Shown piece after piece: positions 7,561 to 13,918 of a stretch of DNA of 15,799 nucleotides. The notes beneath the pieces were generated by a model. It was not told the DNA's origin, did not search any database, and worked only from the letters and a program-made list of their open reading frames with translations. Positions within the stretch are counted from its first letter, which is position 1, and every line of letters starts with the position of its first letter. The stretch is taken from NCBI GenBank assembly GCA_016295665.1, contig JAEDKS010000045.1:1-15799 (forward strand). Reading direction: 5' to 3'. Source of the stretch: Clostridia bacterium (lineage in GTDB: Bacteria > Bacillota > Clostridia > Christensenellales > Aristaeellaceae). Both the position numbers and the translations under genes were made by a program.

Positions 7561-8445
7561 ATGCTTGACACCCAGCTGGGGCGCGACAACGCCCGCGTGC
7601 TTGCCCTCATCAGCCGGTATCTGACCGAATCGCCCTGCGCCGTTACGCCGGAGAGCCTGCGGGAGCTGACGCAGGACTTCGGCCTGCGCCCGGAGGAGGC
7701 CTTCGCCGCGCTGCTCTGCGCCTGGTGCGGGCTGGATACGGCCCGGGAGGAGGATGCGCGCATCTACCGGCAGTACCTGCCCCGGATGCTCCACCGCCTG
7801 CGCCCGGAGGACTACGCCTCCGATCCCTACCTGCGCGCCGTGGGCACGCCCGAGGGCGAGGCGGACGGCTTCCAGCTGGAGCAGCAGCGCTACCGGCCCA
7901 TGGAGCTGTTCGTCTGCGATGACTTCCGCATGGACGCGGAGGGGCGGGTGCTGCCGCAGCTGGGCTGGTTCGACGAGGGCTTCCGCTACCCCGCGCTCAC
8001 GGAGCGGGGACGGGTGTGGATGACCATCACGCCCAACGAGATCAACACCCTCCGTCCGCTGGCGGAGCAGGCCCGGGGCCACGTGCTGTGCTACGGGCTG
8101 GGGCTGGGCTACTACGCCTTCCATGCCAGCGGGCAAAGCGGGGTGGAGAGCATCACGGTGGTGGAGCGCAGCGCCGCGGTGATTGACCTGTTCCAGCGCC
8201 ACCTGCTGCCGCGCTTTCCCCACGGGGACAAGCTGACGCTGGTGGAGGGGGACGCCTTCACCTACGCTGCCGATCGGGCGCCCGCCGGGCGCTATGACAC
8301 CGTGCTGTGCGACCTGTGGCACGACGCCGCCGACGGCATCCCCATGTACCTGCGCATGAAGGCGCTGGAGGTGCCCGGGCCCCGGTACCAGTACTGGATT
8401 GAGCCCACCATGCAATACTATCTGAAGGAGGCCGCGCTATGCTGA
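7561..8445 (+). CDS. Spermidine-synthase-like protein with SAM-methyltransferase fold
   Basis: A 294-residue soluble protein. Residues 1-150 form a helical N-terminal region with no motif I recognise. Residues 172-290 look like a class I SAM-dependent methyltransferase/aminopropyltransferase fold: motif I VLCYGLGLGYY (175-185), an acidic VVERS at the end of the second strand (E202), VEGDAF (D231) and CDLWHDAADG (D251). The layout resembles spermidine-synthase-related proteins of clostridia, but the normal polyamine-binding signature is not evident, so the substrate is unknown. The ATG at 7561 has AAAGGAGG seven bases upstream; the frame continues upstream only as a leader-region artefact. The stop overlaps the start of the acetyltransferase gene by seven bases (ATGCTGA), so the two are probably co-translated and may work on related substrates. 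Confidence 0.75.
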   Translation: MLDTQLGRDNARVLALISRYLTESPCAVTPESLRELTQDFGLRPEEAFAALLCAWCGLDTAREEDARIYRQYLPRMLHRLRPEDYASDPYLRAVGTPEGEADGFQLEQQRYRPMELFVCDDFRMDAEGRVLPQLGWFDEGFRYPALTERGRVWMTITPNEINTLRPLAEQARGHVLCYGLGLGYYAFHASGQSGVESITVVERSAAVIDLFQRHLLPRFPHGDKLTLVEGDAFTYAADRAPAGRYDTVLCDLWHDAADGIPMYLRMKALEVPGPRYQYWIEPTMQYYLKEAALC

Positions 8446-8915
8446 CCGCTGTGCTGCCCGGAGAGGCCGGGGAACTGCACCGGCTGTACCAGTCGCTGGT
8501 GGGACAGCCCGGGTGCGTCTGGGACGCGGACTACCCCACCCGGGACAACGCGGAGGAGGACATCGCCGCCGGGCGCGTCTGGGCCGTGCGGGACGGAGAG
8601 GGTCGCATCATCGCCGCCGTCAGCGTGGAGGAGGACGATGTGCGGCCCGTGTTCTGCCCGGAGGACGACCGGCCCGCCGTCTGTCTGTGCCGCGTGGCGG
8701 TCATGCGGGAGCACCAGGGGCAGGGGCTGGCCCAGGCCATGGTGCGGGAGCTGCTGGACGTGCTGCGCGCCCGGGGCTACGCGGTGCTGCGCCTGCTTGT
8801 CCACCCGGACAACCCGCCCGCCATGCGCACCTATCAGCGCCTCGGCTTCGTGCCGCTGGGGCTTTGTCACATGTACGGTCACCGCTATCTGGCCTGCGCG
8901 CTGGAGCTGGCGTGA
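8439..8915 (+). CDS. GNAT-family N-acetyltransferase
   Basis: A 158-residue single-domain protein. Motif A for acetyl-CoA binding is CRVAVMREHQGQGLAQAMV (85-102), with the pyrophosphate-binding QGQGLA at 93-98. Motif B follows as LLVHPDNPPAMRTYQRLGFVPLG (119-141), with Asn125 and Tyr132 in the usual places. The acceptor cannot be deduced; small molecules, peptides or protein N-termini are all possible. GAAGGAGG at 8424-8431 lies seven bases before the ATG, inside the end of the methyltransferase gene. The last 31 bases overlap tail to tail with noc on the other strand, leaving no room for an ordinary terminator between the two genes. Confidence 0.9.
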   Translation: MLTAVLPGEAGELHRLYQSLVGQPGCVWDADYPTRDNAEEDIAAGRVWAVRDGEGRIIAAVSVEEDDVRPVFCPEDDRPAVCLCRVAVMREHQGQGLAQAMVRELLDVLRARGYAVLRLLVHPDNPPAMRTYQRLGFVPLGLCHMYGHRYLACALELA

Positions 8916-9769
8916 CAGCGGAGCATCCGCCGCCGGGGCTGCGTGAGCCGCACCACCATTTCCAGCCCGTCTCCCCCGCCCCGCTCCTGCAGCTCGGCGG
9001 GCATGCCGGCCTCCTGCATCTGCGCGACGATGCTGCGGATGGCGTTGAGGTACAGCCGGCTGTCCCGCACCACCACCCGGGCCCCGTGGGGGCCATCGGC
9101 ACAGCGCGGCACCGAAGGGGCCTCCGGCTGCTCCGTCCCATCCTGCCGCCGGGCCGCGCTGTCCGCCAGCAGCGCCACATCCCGCACGCCCAGCTCCTCC
9201 CGGTTCACCTGCCGGGCAATCCGGAGCCGGGCGTTTTCGTCCGGCACCCGCAGCAGCGCCACCGCGGCGCGCTCCGGCGCGTTCCGCTCCCGCAGCACCT
9301 GCCGCACCGGGGCGCTCAGCTGCATCAGGCTCAGGCGGCGCTCGATGTCCTCCGGAGCGCAGCGCAGCGCCTCCGCCAGCCCGTGAACCGACACGCCCAG
9401 CCGGCTGTGGAGCGTCTGCAGCAGCTCCGCCTCCTCCGTGCAGTGCAGACCGCCCCGCCGGATCCGCTCCAGCAGCCGCTTCGCGCCCCCGGGCAGCTCC
9501 TCTGCGGAGGTGACCACCGCGTCGATGTGGGTCATGCCGCACATCCGGCAGGCCTGCAGCCGCCGGTTGCCGCTGACCACCCCGTACCGCCCGTCCGGCA
9601 GCGGCTCCACCGTGATGGGCCGGATGAGCCCGTCCTCCCGGATGGAATCCGCCAGCTCCCGCAGCGCCGACCGCTCCGCCCGGGTCATAGGCCCGTCCTG
9701 CCTCGGCACGATCCTGTCCATGGGCAGAAAGCATGTCCTGCCCGCGTCCTGCCGCTTCATTTCCTCCAT
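8885..9769 (-). CDS. noc: Noc/ParB-family nucleoid occlusion-like protein
   Basis: A 294-residue ParB/Srx-fold DNA-binding protein. The N-terminal CTPase-like domain is recognisable (LRELADSIREDGLIRPITVEP), but box II reads GNRRLQA (67-73) instead of the usual GERRxRA. A helix-turn-helix region follows (about 111-151: TEEAELLQTL, VSVHGLAEAL, IERRLSLMQL). The C-terminus has RDSRLYLNAIRSIVAQMQEAGM (235-256), matching the dimerisation tail of Noc (typically KDVRxFxNTI) better than that of Spo0J/ParB. Its position next to rsmG is the classical noc place. In Bacillus, Noc binds DNA and membrane and blocks division over the nucleoid. The start at 9769 is chosen for AAGGAG nine bases upstream; ATGs at 9778 and 9817 are alternatives without a well-spaced site. 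No amphipathic N-terminal helix is visible. No parA/soj or spo0J lies nearby. Confidence 0.8.
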   Translation of the reverse strand: MEEMKRQDAGRTCFLPMDRIVPRQDGPMTRAERSALRELADSIREDGLIRPITVEPLPDGRYGVVSGNRRLQACRMCGMTHIDAVVTSAEELPGGAKRLLERIRRGGLHCTEEAELLQTLHSRLGVSVHGLAEALRCAPEDIERRLSLMQLSAPVRQVLRERNAPERAAVALLRVPDENARLRIARQVNREELGVRDVALLADSAARRQDGTEQPEAPSVPRCADGPHGARVVVRDSRLYLNAIRSIVAQMQEAGMPAELQERGGGDGLEMVVRLTQPRRRMLRCHASSSAQAR

Positions 9770-9835
9770 ATGGTTCATCTCCTTGCGCGGGACAAGCCCG
9801 TCCTTTTCCACGTCCATTCATTCGTTTCCGGCACG

Positions 9836-9860
9836 AAAAAACCTGCCGCCCGGGGGCAGG
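9836..9860 (-). terminator. Intrinsic terminator between rsmG and noc
   Basis: On the minus strand CCTGCC pairs with GGCAGG around a seven-base GC-rich loop (9860-9842), followed directly by TTTTTT (9841-9836). It lies about 90 bases after the rsmG stop. No convincing promoter was found between this terminator and noc, so it may act as a partial terminator or attenuator that sets noc expression relative to rsmG. Confidence 0.7.
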
Positions 9861-9947
9861 AATCGTTCGTCACGCTTCGCGCCCGGGGACAGGCCGTTTC
9901 TGTGCTTTCTTCGCGCATTCGGGAGAAAATGGGGGACGCCTGCCGCC

Positions 9948-10667
9948 CTATGCCAGCGGCGAGCGCCCCGGCGTGCCGGCTTTTCGGGGATACTGTCGAG
10001 CGGTTTTTGCGACCTTGTCCATCCGCAGCAGCAGATGCTGCCAGTCCCGCCCGGGGATGGGGCAGCTCACCGGCTCCTCCAGCCTGCCGCCCAGCAGATG
10101 ACAGGCGCGGCGCCCGCTCTCCAGCTCCTGCGCCAGCGACGGGCCCTTCCAGCACACCGCCCTGCCGCCCACCCGGACATAGGGCAGCAGGTACTCCGCC
10201 AGCACCGCCGTGGGCGCCACCGCCCGGGCGACCGCCACGTCGAACCGCTCCCGCAGCGCCTCCTGACGGGCGCCGTCCTCCGCCCGGGCATGCACCAGCG
10301 TCACGTTCTTCACCCGCAGCTCGTCCAGCACCGCCTGAAGGAAGGTCAGGCGTTTCTGCTGGGCGTCCAGCAGCGTCACCTGCATCTCCGGGCAGGCCAG
10401 CGCCAGGGGCAGCCCCGGGAAGCCGGCGCCCGTGCCCACGTCAATCAGCCGGCCCTGTTCGGGCAGCAGCCCCGGAATGGTCAGGGGCATCAGGCTGTCC
10501 ACGTAGTGCCGGTCGATCATCTCCGCCTCCTCCGTCACGGCGGTCAGATCCATCCGGGTGTTCCAGTCCATCAGCAGCGCGTGATAGCGCGCCAGCTGCT
10601 CCGGCAGCTCCGCCCGGGCGGGGATGCCGCATTCCTCCAAACGCTTCGCCAGCTCCTGTGCGGTCAT
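9948..10667 (-). CDS. rsmG: 16S rRNA (guanine-N7)-methyltransferase RsmG
   Basis: A 239-residue protein of normal family length. RsmG (GidB) methylates N7 of G527 (E. coli numbering) in 16S rRNA using SAM. The SAM-binding motif DVGTGAGFPGLPLAL (76-90) is textbook for the family. NVTLVHARAED (121-131), DVAVARAVAP (143-152) and the WKGP motif (173-176) follow, and the C-terminus ends with KTARQYPRKAGTPGRSPL, also typical. The ATG at 10667 has AAGGAG eight bases upstream; a 21-residue upstream extension from 10730 runs into the DUF218 gene and is rejected. It lies 17 bases after the DUF218 stop, so it is probably co-transcribed with the preceding genes, and it is followed by an intrinsic terminator and noc. 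mnmE/mnmG, its usual partners, are absent here. Confidence 0.96.
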   Translation of the reverse strand: MTAQELAKRLEECGIPARAELPEQLARYHALLMDWNTRMDLTAVTEEAEMIDRHYVDSLMPLTIPGLLPEQGRLIDVGTGAGFPGLPLALACPEMQVTLLDAQQKRLTFLQAVLDELRVKNVTLVHARAEDGARQEALRERFDVAVARAVAPTAVLAEYLLPYVRVGGRAVCWKGPSLAQELESGRRACHLLGGRLEEPVSCPIPGRDWQHLLLRMDKVAKTARQYPRKAGTPGRSPLA

Positions 10668-10684
10668 GCTCCGCGCTCCTTCCG

Positions 10685-11305
10685 TCACAGGCTCAGGCCC
10701 GTGTACTTCTCCAGCCAGTACTTCACCCACGAGATGGCCTCCCGTGCGTGATTCTTCAGCCAGTATTCCGGCTTGGTGGGGCTGCCCAGCCCCGTGGCCC
10801 GCAGCCCCTCATCCTCCGCCAGCGCCATGGCCCGGGGCAGATGGTAGTCGCTGGTCACGATCAGCACCGTCCGCGTCTCGCCATCGCCCTGCGCCTCCAG
10901 CAGCGCCCGGGCGTTGCGCAGGTTCTGCCGGGTGTTCTCCGACACGGTGTCCGCGCAGACCTGCTCCTCTGGCACGCCCTTCGCCATCAGGTAGTCCCGC
11001 ATGACCGTGCCCTCGGGCGCGGGCTCATCGCTGCCCTGCCCGCCGCAGGTCACGATCAGGCAGGGGTGCTTCTGCCACGCCTCCCAGGCCGCGTCCAGCC
11101 GCCACTGCAGCTGCACCGACAGGCTGCCGTCCGCCTTCACCTGCGCGCCCAGCACCACGATGGCATCATACGAATCCGTCTGGGGAATGTGGTTCTCCCG
11201 CCACCAGACCATGCCGATCAGGGCGCCCCACACCGCCAGTCCCACAAAGATCAGCGCCGCGATCACACCCACGATGCGCCGCCCTCCCCGCTTTCTTCCT
11301 GTCAT
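10685..11305 (-). CDS. Membrane-anchored DUF218 (YdcF/SanA-like) protein
   Basis: A 206-residue protein with a basic N-terminus and one hydrophobic helix (about residues 11-35), then a DUF218 domain probably facing outside the cytoplasm. Family motifs are visible in order: DAIVVLGAQV (47-56), TCGGQG (86-91), EGTVMRDYLMAKGVPEEQV (98-116), SENTRQNLRNA (122-132) and TSDYHLPRA (151-159). SanA/ElyC/YdcF relatives are linked to envelope integrity, but no reaction is established. The ATG overlaps the radC stop as ATGA, so translation is likely coupled. It is the second DUF218 protein in the same operon; the other lacks a membrane anchor. Confidence 0.9.
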   Translation of the reverse strand: MTGRKRGGRRIVGVIAALIFVGLAVWGALIGMVWWRENHIPQTDSYDAIVVLGAQVKADGSLSVQLQWRLDAAWEAWQKHPCLIVTCGGQGSDEPAPEGTVMRDYLMAKGVPEEQVCADTVSENTRQNLRNARALLEAQGDGETRTVLIVTSDYHLPRAMALAEDEGLRATGLGSPTKPEYWLKNHAREAISWVKYWLEKYTGLSL

Positions 11306-12081
11306 GACTCCGTTTCCTTCCGCTTTCTTCTCCCCGTACCGTGCTCGGGCAGCAGATGGCTCCTGCCGTCCTCGGGCACCAGGGAGACCTTTTCCCGCCG
11401 GGGCTCCTCACTCAGGTCGCCGTGCTCGTGCATGCTGTACGCCTGCTCACCCACCACCACCACATGATCCAGCAGATGAATGCCCAGCCCCGACAGCAGG
11501 ATGCTCATCGCCCGGGTGGTTCTGATGTCCTCCGCGGACGGGACGCACAGCCCGTCCGGGTGGTTGTGGCAGAGCACCACGCCATAGGCGTTGAAGTTCA
11601 GCGCCGCCTCCGCCACCAGGCGCGGATAGGCCGACACCTCCGTCACCGTGCCCGAGGCGATCAGCCGCTGCCCCAGGAGGCGGTAGTCCGTGCTCAGGCC
11701 CATGACATAGAAGTGCTCCGTCCGGCGGCCCGCCTGCAGGTTGATGCAGTAGGTCTTGAGCGACTCCACCCCCGGGAAGCGCTGCCGCTCCTCGCACAGG
11801 CACAGGGAGTAGCGGCGGAACATGGGCAGCATCAGCGAGATCAGCGTCGCCGTCTCCTCGCCCACGCCCTGCACCGTCATCAGCTGCTCCGGCTTCGCCT
11901 CCAGCACGCCCTTCAGCGAGCCGAAGGTGTCCAGCAGCCGGTGCGCCGTGGGGTTCGTATCGCCCCGGGCGCGCCCGTAGAACAGCAGCAGCTCCAGCAC
12001 CTCATGGGGCGCGAAGCCCTCCAGCCCGTCCCGGCGGAAGCGCTCCCGCATCCGGCCCCGGTGTCCCTCGTGCATCGTCAT
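11302..12081 (-). CDS. radC: RadC/JAB-domain DNA repair-associated protein
   Basis: A 259-residue member of the RadC (UPF0758) family. The N-terminal part contains the family's HEGHRGRMRERF opening and a helix-hairpin-helix at about VQGVGEETA (70-78). The C-terminal JAB1/MPN domain keeps the full metal-binding JAMM motif: His172, His174, Ser182 and Asp185 in CHNHPDGLCVPSAED. A basic, non-conserved tail of about 35 residues follows. A DNA-repair role was once proposed but is not well established for the family; the intact metal site predicts metallopeptidase-like chemistry. The start overlaps the upstream stop (ATGA); a second ATG two codons later (12075) has GGAG seven bases upstream and may be the true start. 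Its stop overlaps the membrane DUF218 start. Confidence 0.93.
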   Translation of the reverse strand: MTMHEGHRGRMRERFRRDGLEGFAPHEVLELLLFYGRARGDTNPTAHRLLDTFGSLKGVLEAKPEQLMTVQGVGEETATLISLMLPMFRRYSLCLCEERQRFPGVESLKTYCINLQAGRRTEHFYVMGLSTDYRLLGQRLIASGTVTEVSAYPRLVAEAALNFNAYGVVLCHNHPDGLCVPSAEDIRTTRAMSILLSGLGIHLLDHVVVVGEQAYSMHEHGDLSEEPRREKVSLVPEDGRSHLLPEHGTGRRKRKETES

Positions 12082-12680
12082 TCTCCGAGCATCTCCTCAA
12101 ACACGTCATTGATCTGGTCGCCCAGCCGCCGCACCTCGCCCAGCACCCGGGCGCGGCCCTCCTTCGTCCGGAACCAGTCCTCCCGGGTCAGCCCGGGCTC
12201 ATAGCCGGGGCACACCCGCCACACCGTGTCCGGATAGGCCGCCTGATAGTACAGGAGCGCCCGCCGCGCATGGAAGCTGCGGCAGCAGAGCATCCCCTGC
12301 GCCACGCGGATGCCCAGCGCGTCCGTCACGCGCCGGGAGAAGCGGGCGTTCTCCCAGGTGAAGGTGGCCTCGTCCTCCCGCAGGATGGCCTCCTCCGGCA
12401 CGCCGCCCTCCATCAGGCGGTGCCGCATCCACGCCCACTCCGTCGGAAAGCCCCCGCCCTTCAGGGAATCCCGCCCGAGGGCATACCGCCCGCTGGGCAG
12501 CACCAGGGGCGCGAGGCCCGCCCGGTACATCGCCGCGGCCCGGTCCACATGGGCCACGTGCGCGGGGCTGGCCCCCGGGATGAAGATCACGTCGCACCGG
12601 GCGGGCTCGTGCTCCACAAAGATGAACTCCGTCACCGAGCGGATGTAGTCGTCGGCGCCGGTCAGGAAGGGGCGGCTCAT
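12078..12680 (-). CDS. DUF218 (YdcF-like) protein without membrane anchor
   Basis: A 200-residue, apparently soluble protein. DUF218 features are CDVIFIPGASP (29-39), VLPSGRYA (60-67), a GGVPEEAILREDEATFTWENARF segment (91-113, the equivalent of the SENTxxN helix) and CCRSFHARRALLYYQ (131-145, equivalent of the SDYHLPRA strand-helix). No N-terminal hydrophobic segment is present, unlike the other DUF218 protein downstream. The family reaction is unknown. Both ends overlap neighbours by four bases (ATGA), with the alcohol-dehydrogenase-like gene upstream and radC downstream, so it is part of one transcriptional unit. Confidence in the family is good; function cannot be given. Confidence 0.85.
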   Translation of the reverse strand: MSRPFLTGADDYIRSVTEFIFVEHEPARCDVIFIPGASPAHVAHVDRAAAMYRAGLAPLVLPSGRYALGRDSLKGGGFPTEWAWMRHRLMEGGVPEEAILREDEATFTWENARFSRRVTDALGIRVAQGMLCCRSFHARRALLYYQAAYPDTVWRVCPGYEPGLTREDWFRTKEGRARVLGEVRRLGDQINDVFEEMLGE

Positions 12681-13714
12681 CGCAGCGCCTCCTCATAGAT
12701 GGCCCGCAGGTCGGCGCGGGTCAGCCGCTGGGGATGGTTGCCCAGCCGCTCCACGTCCACCGAGTCCGCCAGCGCGTCCAGCAGCGCGCCATCCGGCTCT
12801 GGCACCGGGGGCATGTCCAGCTGCCGCAGCAGCGCCAGCAGCCTGTCCGGCCCCTCCTCCGCCCGAGACAGCCCCATGACCGGCGCCAGCGCGTCCAGCG
12901 CCCGGGGCTGCTCCGCCAGCAGGCGCCGCCAGAGATGCGGTAGGGTCAGCATACAGGCGTAGCCGTGGGGCGCGCCCAGCCGCTGGGTGATCTGATAGCT
13001 CATGGCATGGGCGGCGGTGGTGCGGGTCAGCGCGATGGCGCGCCCGCTCTCCCAGGCCGCGTGCAGCATGGCGTCCGCCGCCGCCGCGTCCCCCGCCAGA
13101 TAGGCGTCCAGATGCTCCAGAACGCCCCGGATGGCGGCCTCCGCACAGCGCCGGGAGTCCGGCGTGGACGCGACCGCCCACCAGCTCTCGATGCCCTGTG
13201 AGAGCGCGTCCAGCGCGCAGGTGCGCCGATGCAGGGGCGGCAGGGTGTCCAGCAGGGCGGCGTCCAGCACCACGCCCTCCGGAATCAGCGCCGGATGGGT
13301 CACGGAGTGCTTGTCCCGGCCCATGTACAGCACCGCCACCGGCGTGACCTCCGCGCCCGTGCCCGCGGTGGCAGGCACCGCGATGTGGGGCAGATGCGCC
13401 TCCAGGGGCAGGCGGCTTGCCAGCGCCGCGTCCTCGTCCGGGGCGATGAGCAGCGCCTTGATGCCCTTGGCGGTGTCCATGGCGCTTCCCCCGCCGATGG
13501 AGATCAGCCCGTCGCAGCCCGCCTGCCGGTACAGCGCGGCGCCCACGCGGCAGTCGTCAAAGGCCGGGTTGGCATGGTAGCCGTGAAAGGCCGCGCCCCC
13601 GACCGCCAGGCGCTCCGTAAAGCGCGGGCTGCCCACCACAAGGGGCCTGCGGATGCCCAGCGCCGCCATGCACTCCGGCAGCTGCGACAGGCTGCCCCGT
13701 CCCTCCAGCGTCAT
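12677..13714 (-). CDS. Iron-containing alcohol dehydrogenase family protein, phosphonoacetaldehyde reductase-like
   Basis: A 345-residue group III (iron) alcohol dehydrogenase family protein, slightly shorter than usual (380-390). The nucleotide-binding motif GGGSAMDTAKG (74-84), TAGTGAEVTPVAVL (117-129) and SVTHPALIPEGVVLD (137-151) are conserved. Of the metal ligands, Asp169, His236 (HAMSY) and His250 (PHG) are present, but the usual second ligand His (DALTH) is Gln173, and the His that normally follows at HGMAH is Tyr240. The surrounding DALSQGIESWWAVAST resembles the phosphonoacetaldehyde reductase-like branch, so this may be a subfamily trait; that assignment is tentative, and no phosphonate genes are nearby. 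The ATG at 13714 has GGAGG eight bases upstream; a GTG at 13723 falls inside that site and is rejected. It is the first gene of the operon. Confidence 0.82.
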   Translation of the reverse strand: MTLEGRGSLSQLPECMAALGIRRPLVVGSPRFTERLAVGGAAFHGYHANPAFDDCRVGAALYRQAGCDGLISIGGGSAMDTAKGIKALLIAPDEDAALASRLPLEAHLPHIAVPATAGTGAEVTPVAVLYMGRDKHSVTHPALIPEGVVLDAALLDTLPPLHRRTCALDALSQGIESWWAVASTPDSRRCAEAAIRGVLEHLDAYLAGDAAAADAMLHAAWESGRAIALTRTTAAHAMSYQITQRLGAPHGYACMLTLPHLWRRLLAEQPRALDALAPVMGLSRAEEGPDRLLALLRQLDMPPVPEPDGALLDALADSVDVERLGNHPQRLTRADLRAIYEEALR

Positions 13715-13748
13715 GGAAAACACCTCCGCTTCGGTATGATGGTTTCAG

Positions 13749-13775
13749 TTTATAACAAGAACGGACACCTGTCAA
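13749..13775 (-). promoter_or_regulatory. Promoter for the ADH-DUF218-radC-DUF218-rsmG operon
   Basis: On the minus strand a perfect TTGACA (13775-13770) precedes TATAAA (13754-13749) with a 15-base spacer, shorter than the optimum of 17. The predicted start is near 13742, giving a leader of about 28 bases before the ATG at 13714. Confidence 0.6.
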
Positions 13776-13832
13776 GCCTTGGGGGCGCACATTCCGCCCC
13801 GGGTTGGCGCTCCGGGGCCGCCCTTTTCGCTG

Positions 13833-13879
13833 ATTTCCCGCTCTTTTTTGCGTCCGCATCTTGCATCGGCGCGGGAAAT
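13833..13879. repeat. Nine-base inverted repeat at the tig promoter
   Basis: ATTTCCCGC (13833-13841) and its exact reverse complement GCGGGAAAT (13871-13879) are separated by 29 bases. The right arm sits between the -35 and -10 elements of the tig promoter and the left arm lies upstream of the -35. This is a possible operator or looping site. Repeats of this size are expected a few times by chance in a window this long, so position is the main argument. Confidence 0.4.
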
Positions 13880-13889
13880 GTGGTACACT
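13861..13889 (+). promoter_or_regulatory. Extended -10 promoter for tig
   Basis: TTGCAT at 13861-13866, a 17-base spacer and TACACT at 13884-13889, with TG at 13881-13882 forming an extended -10 (TGgTACACT). The transcript should start near 13896 and carry a leader of about 70 bases before the tig ATG. Confidence 0.65.
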
Positions 13890-13918
13890 ATGTGCTGTGC
13901 GTTCATACGAGAACCAGC

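Noticed and set aside
8918..8930. Hairpin GCGGA-GCA-TCCGC just after the GNAT stop as a terminator
   Set aside because: Only five base pairs and no T run follows, so it does not meet the standard for an intrinsic terminator.
8418..9821. A 467-codon minus-strand frame covering noc
   Set aside because: Gly/Ala/Arg-rich shadow in another frame of noc; the noc frame has clear ParB, HTH and Noc tail motifs.
8513..11467. A 984-codon open frame on the plus strand
   Set aside because: It is antisense to noc, rsmG, DUF218 and radC, its product is low-complexity Pro/Arg/Ala/His, and no family motif appears. Long shadow frames are expected in GC-rich coding DNA.
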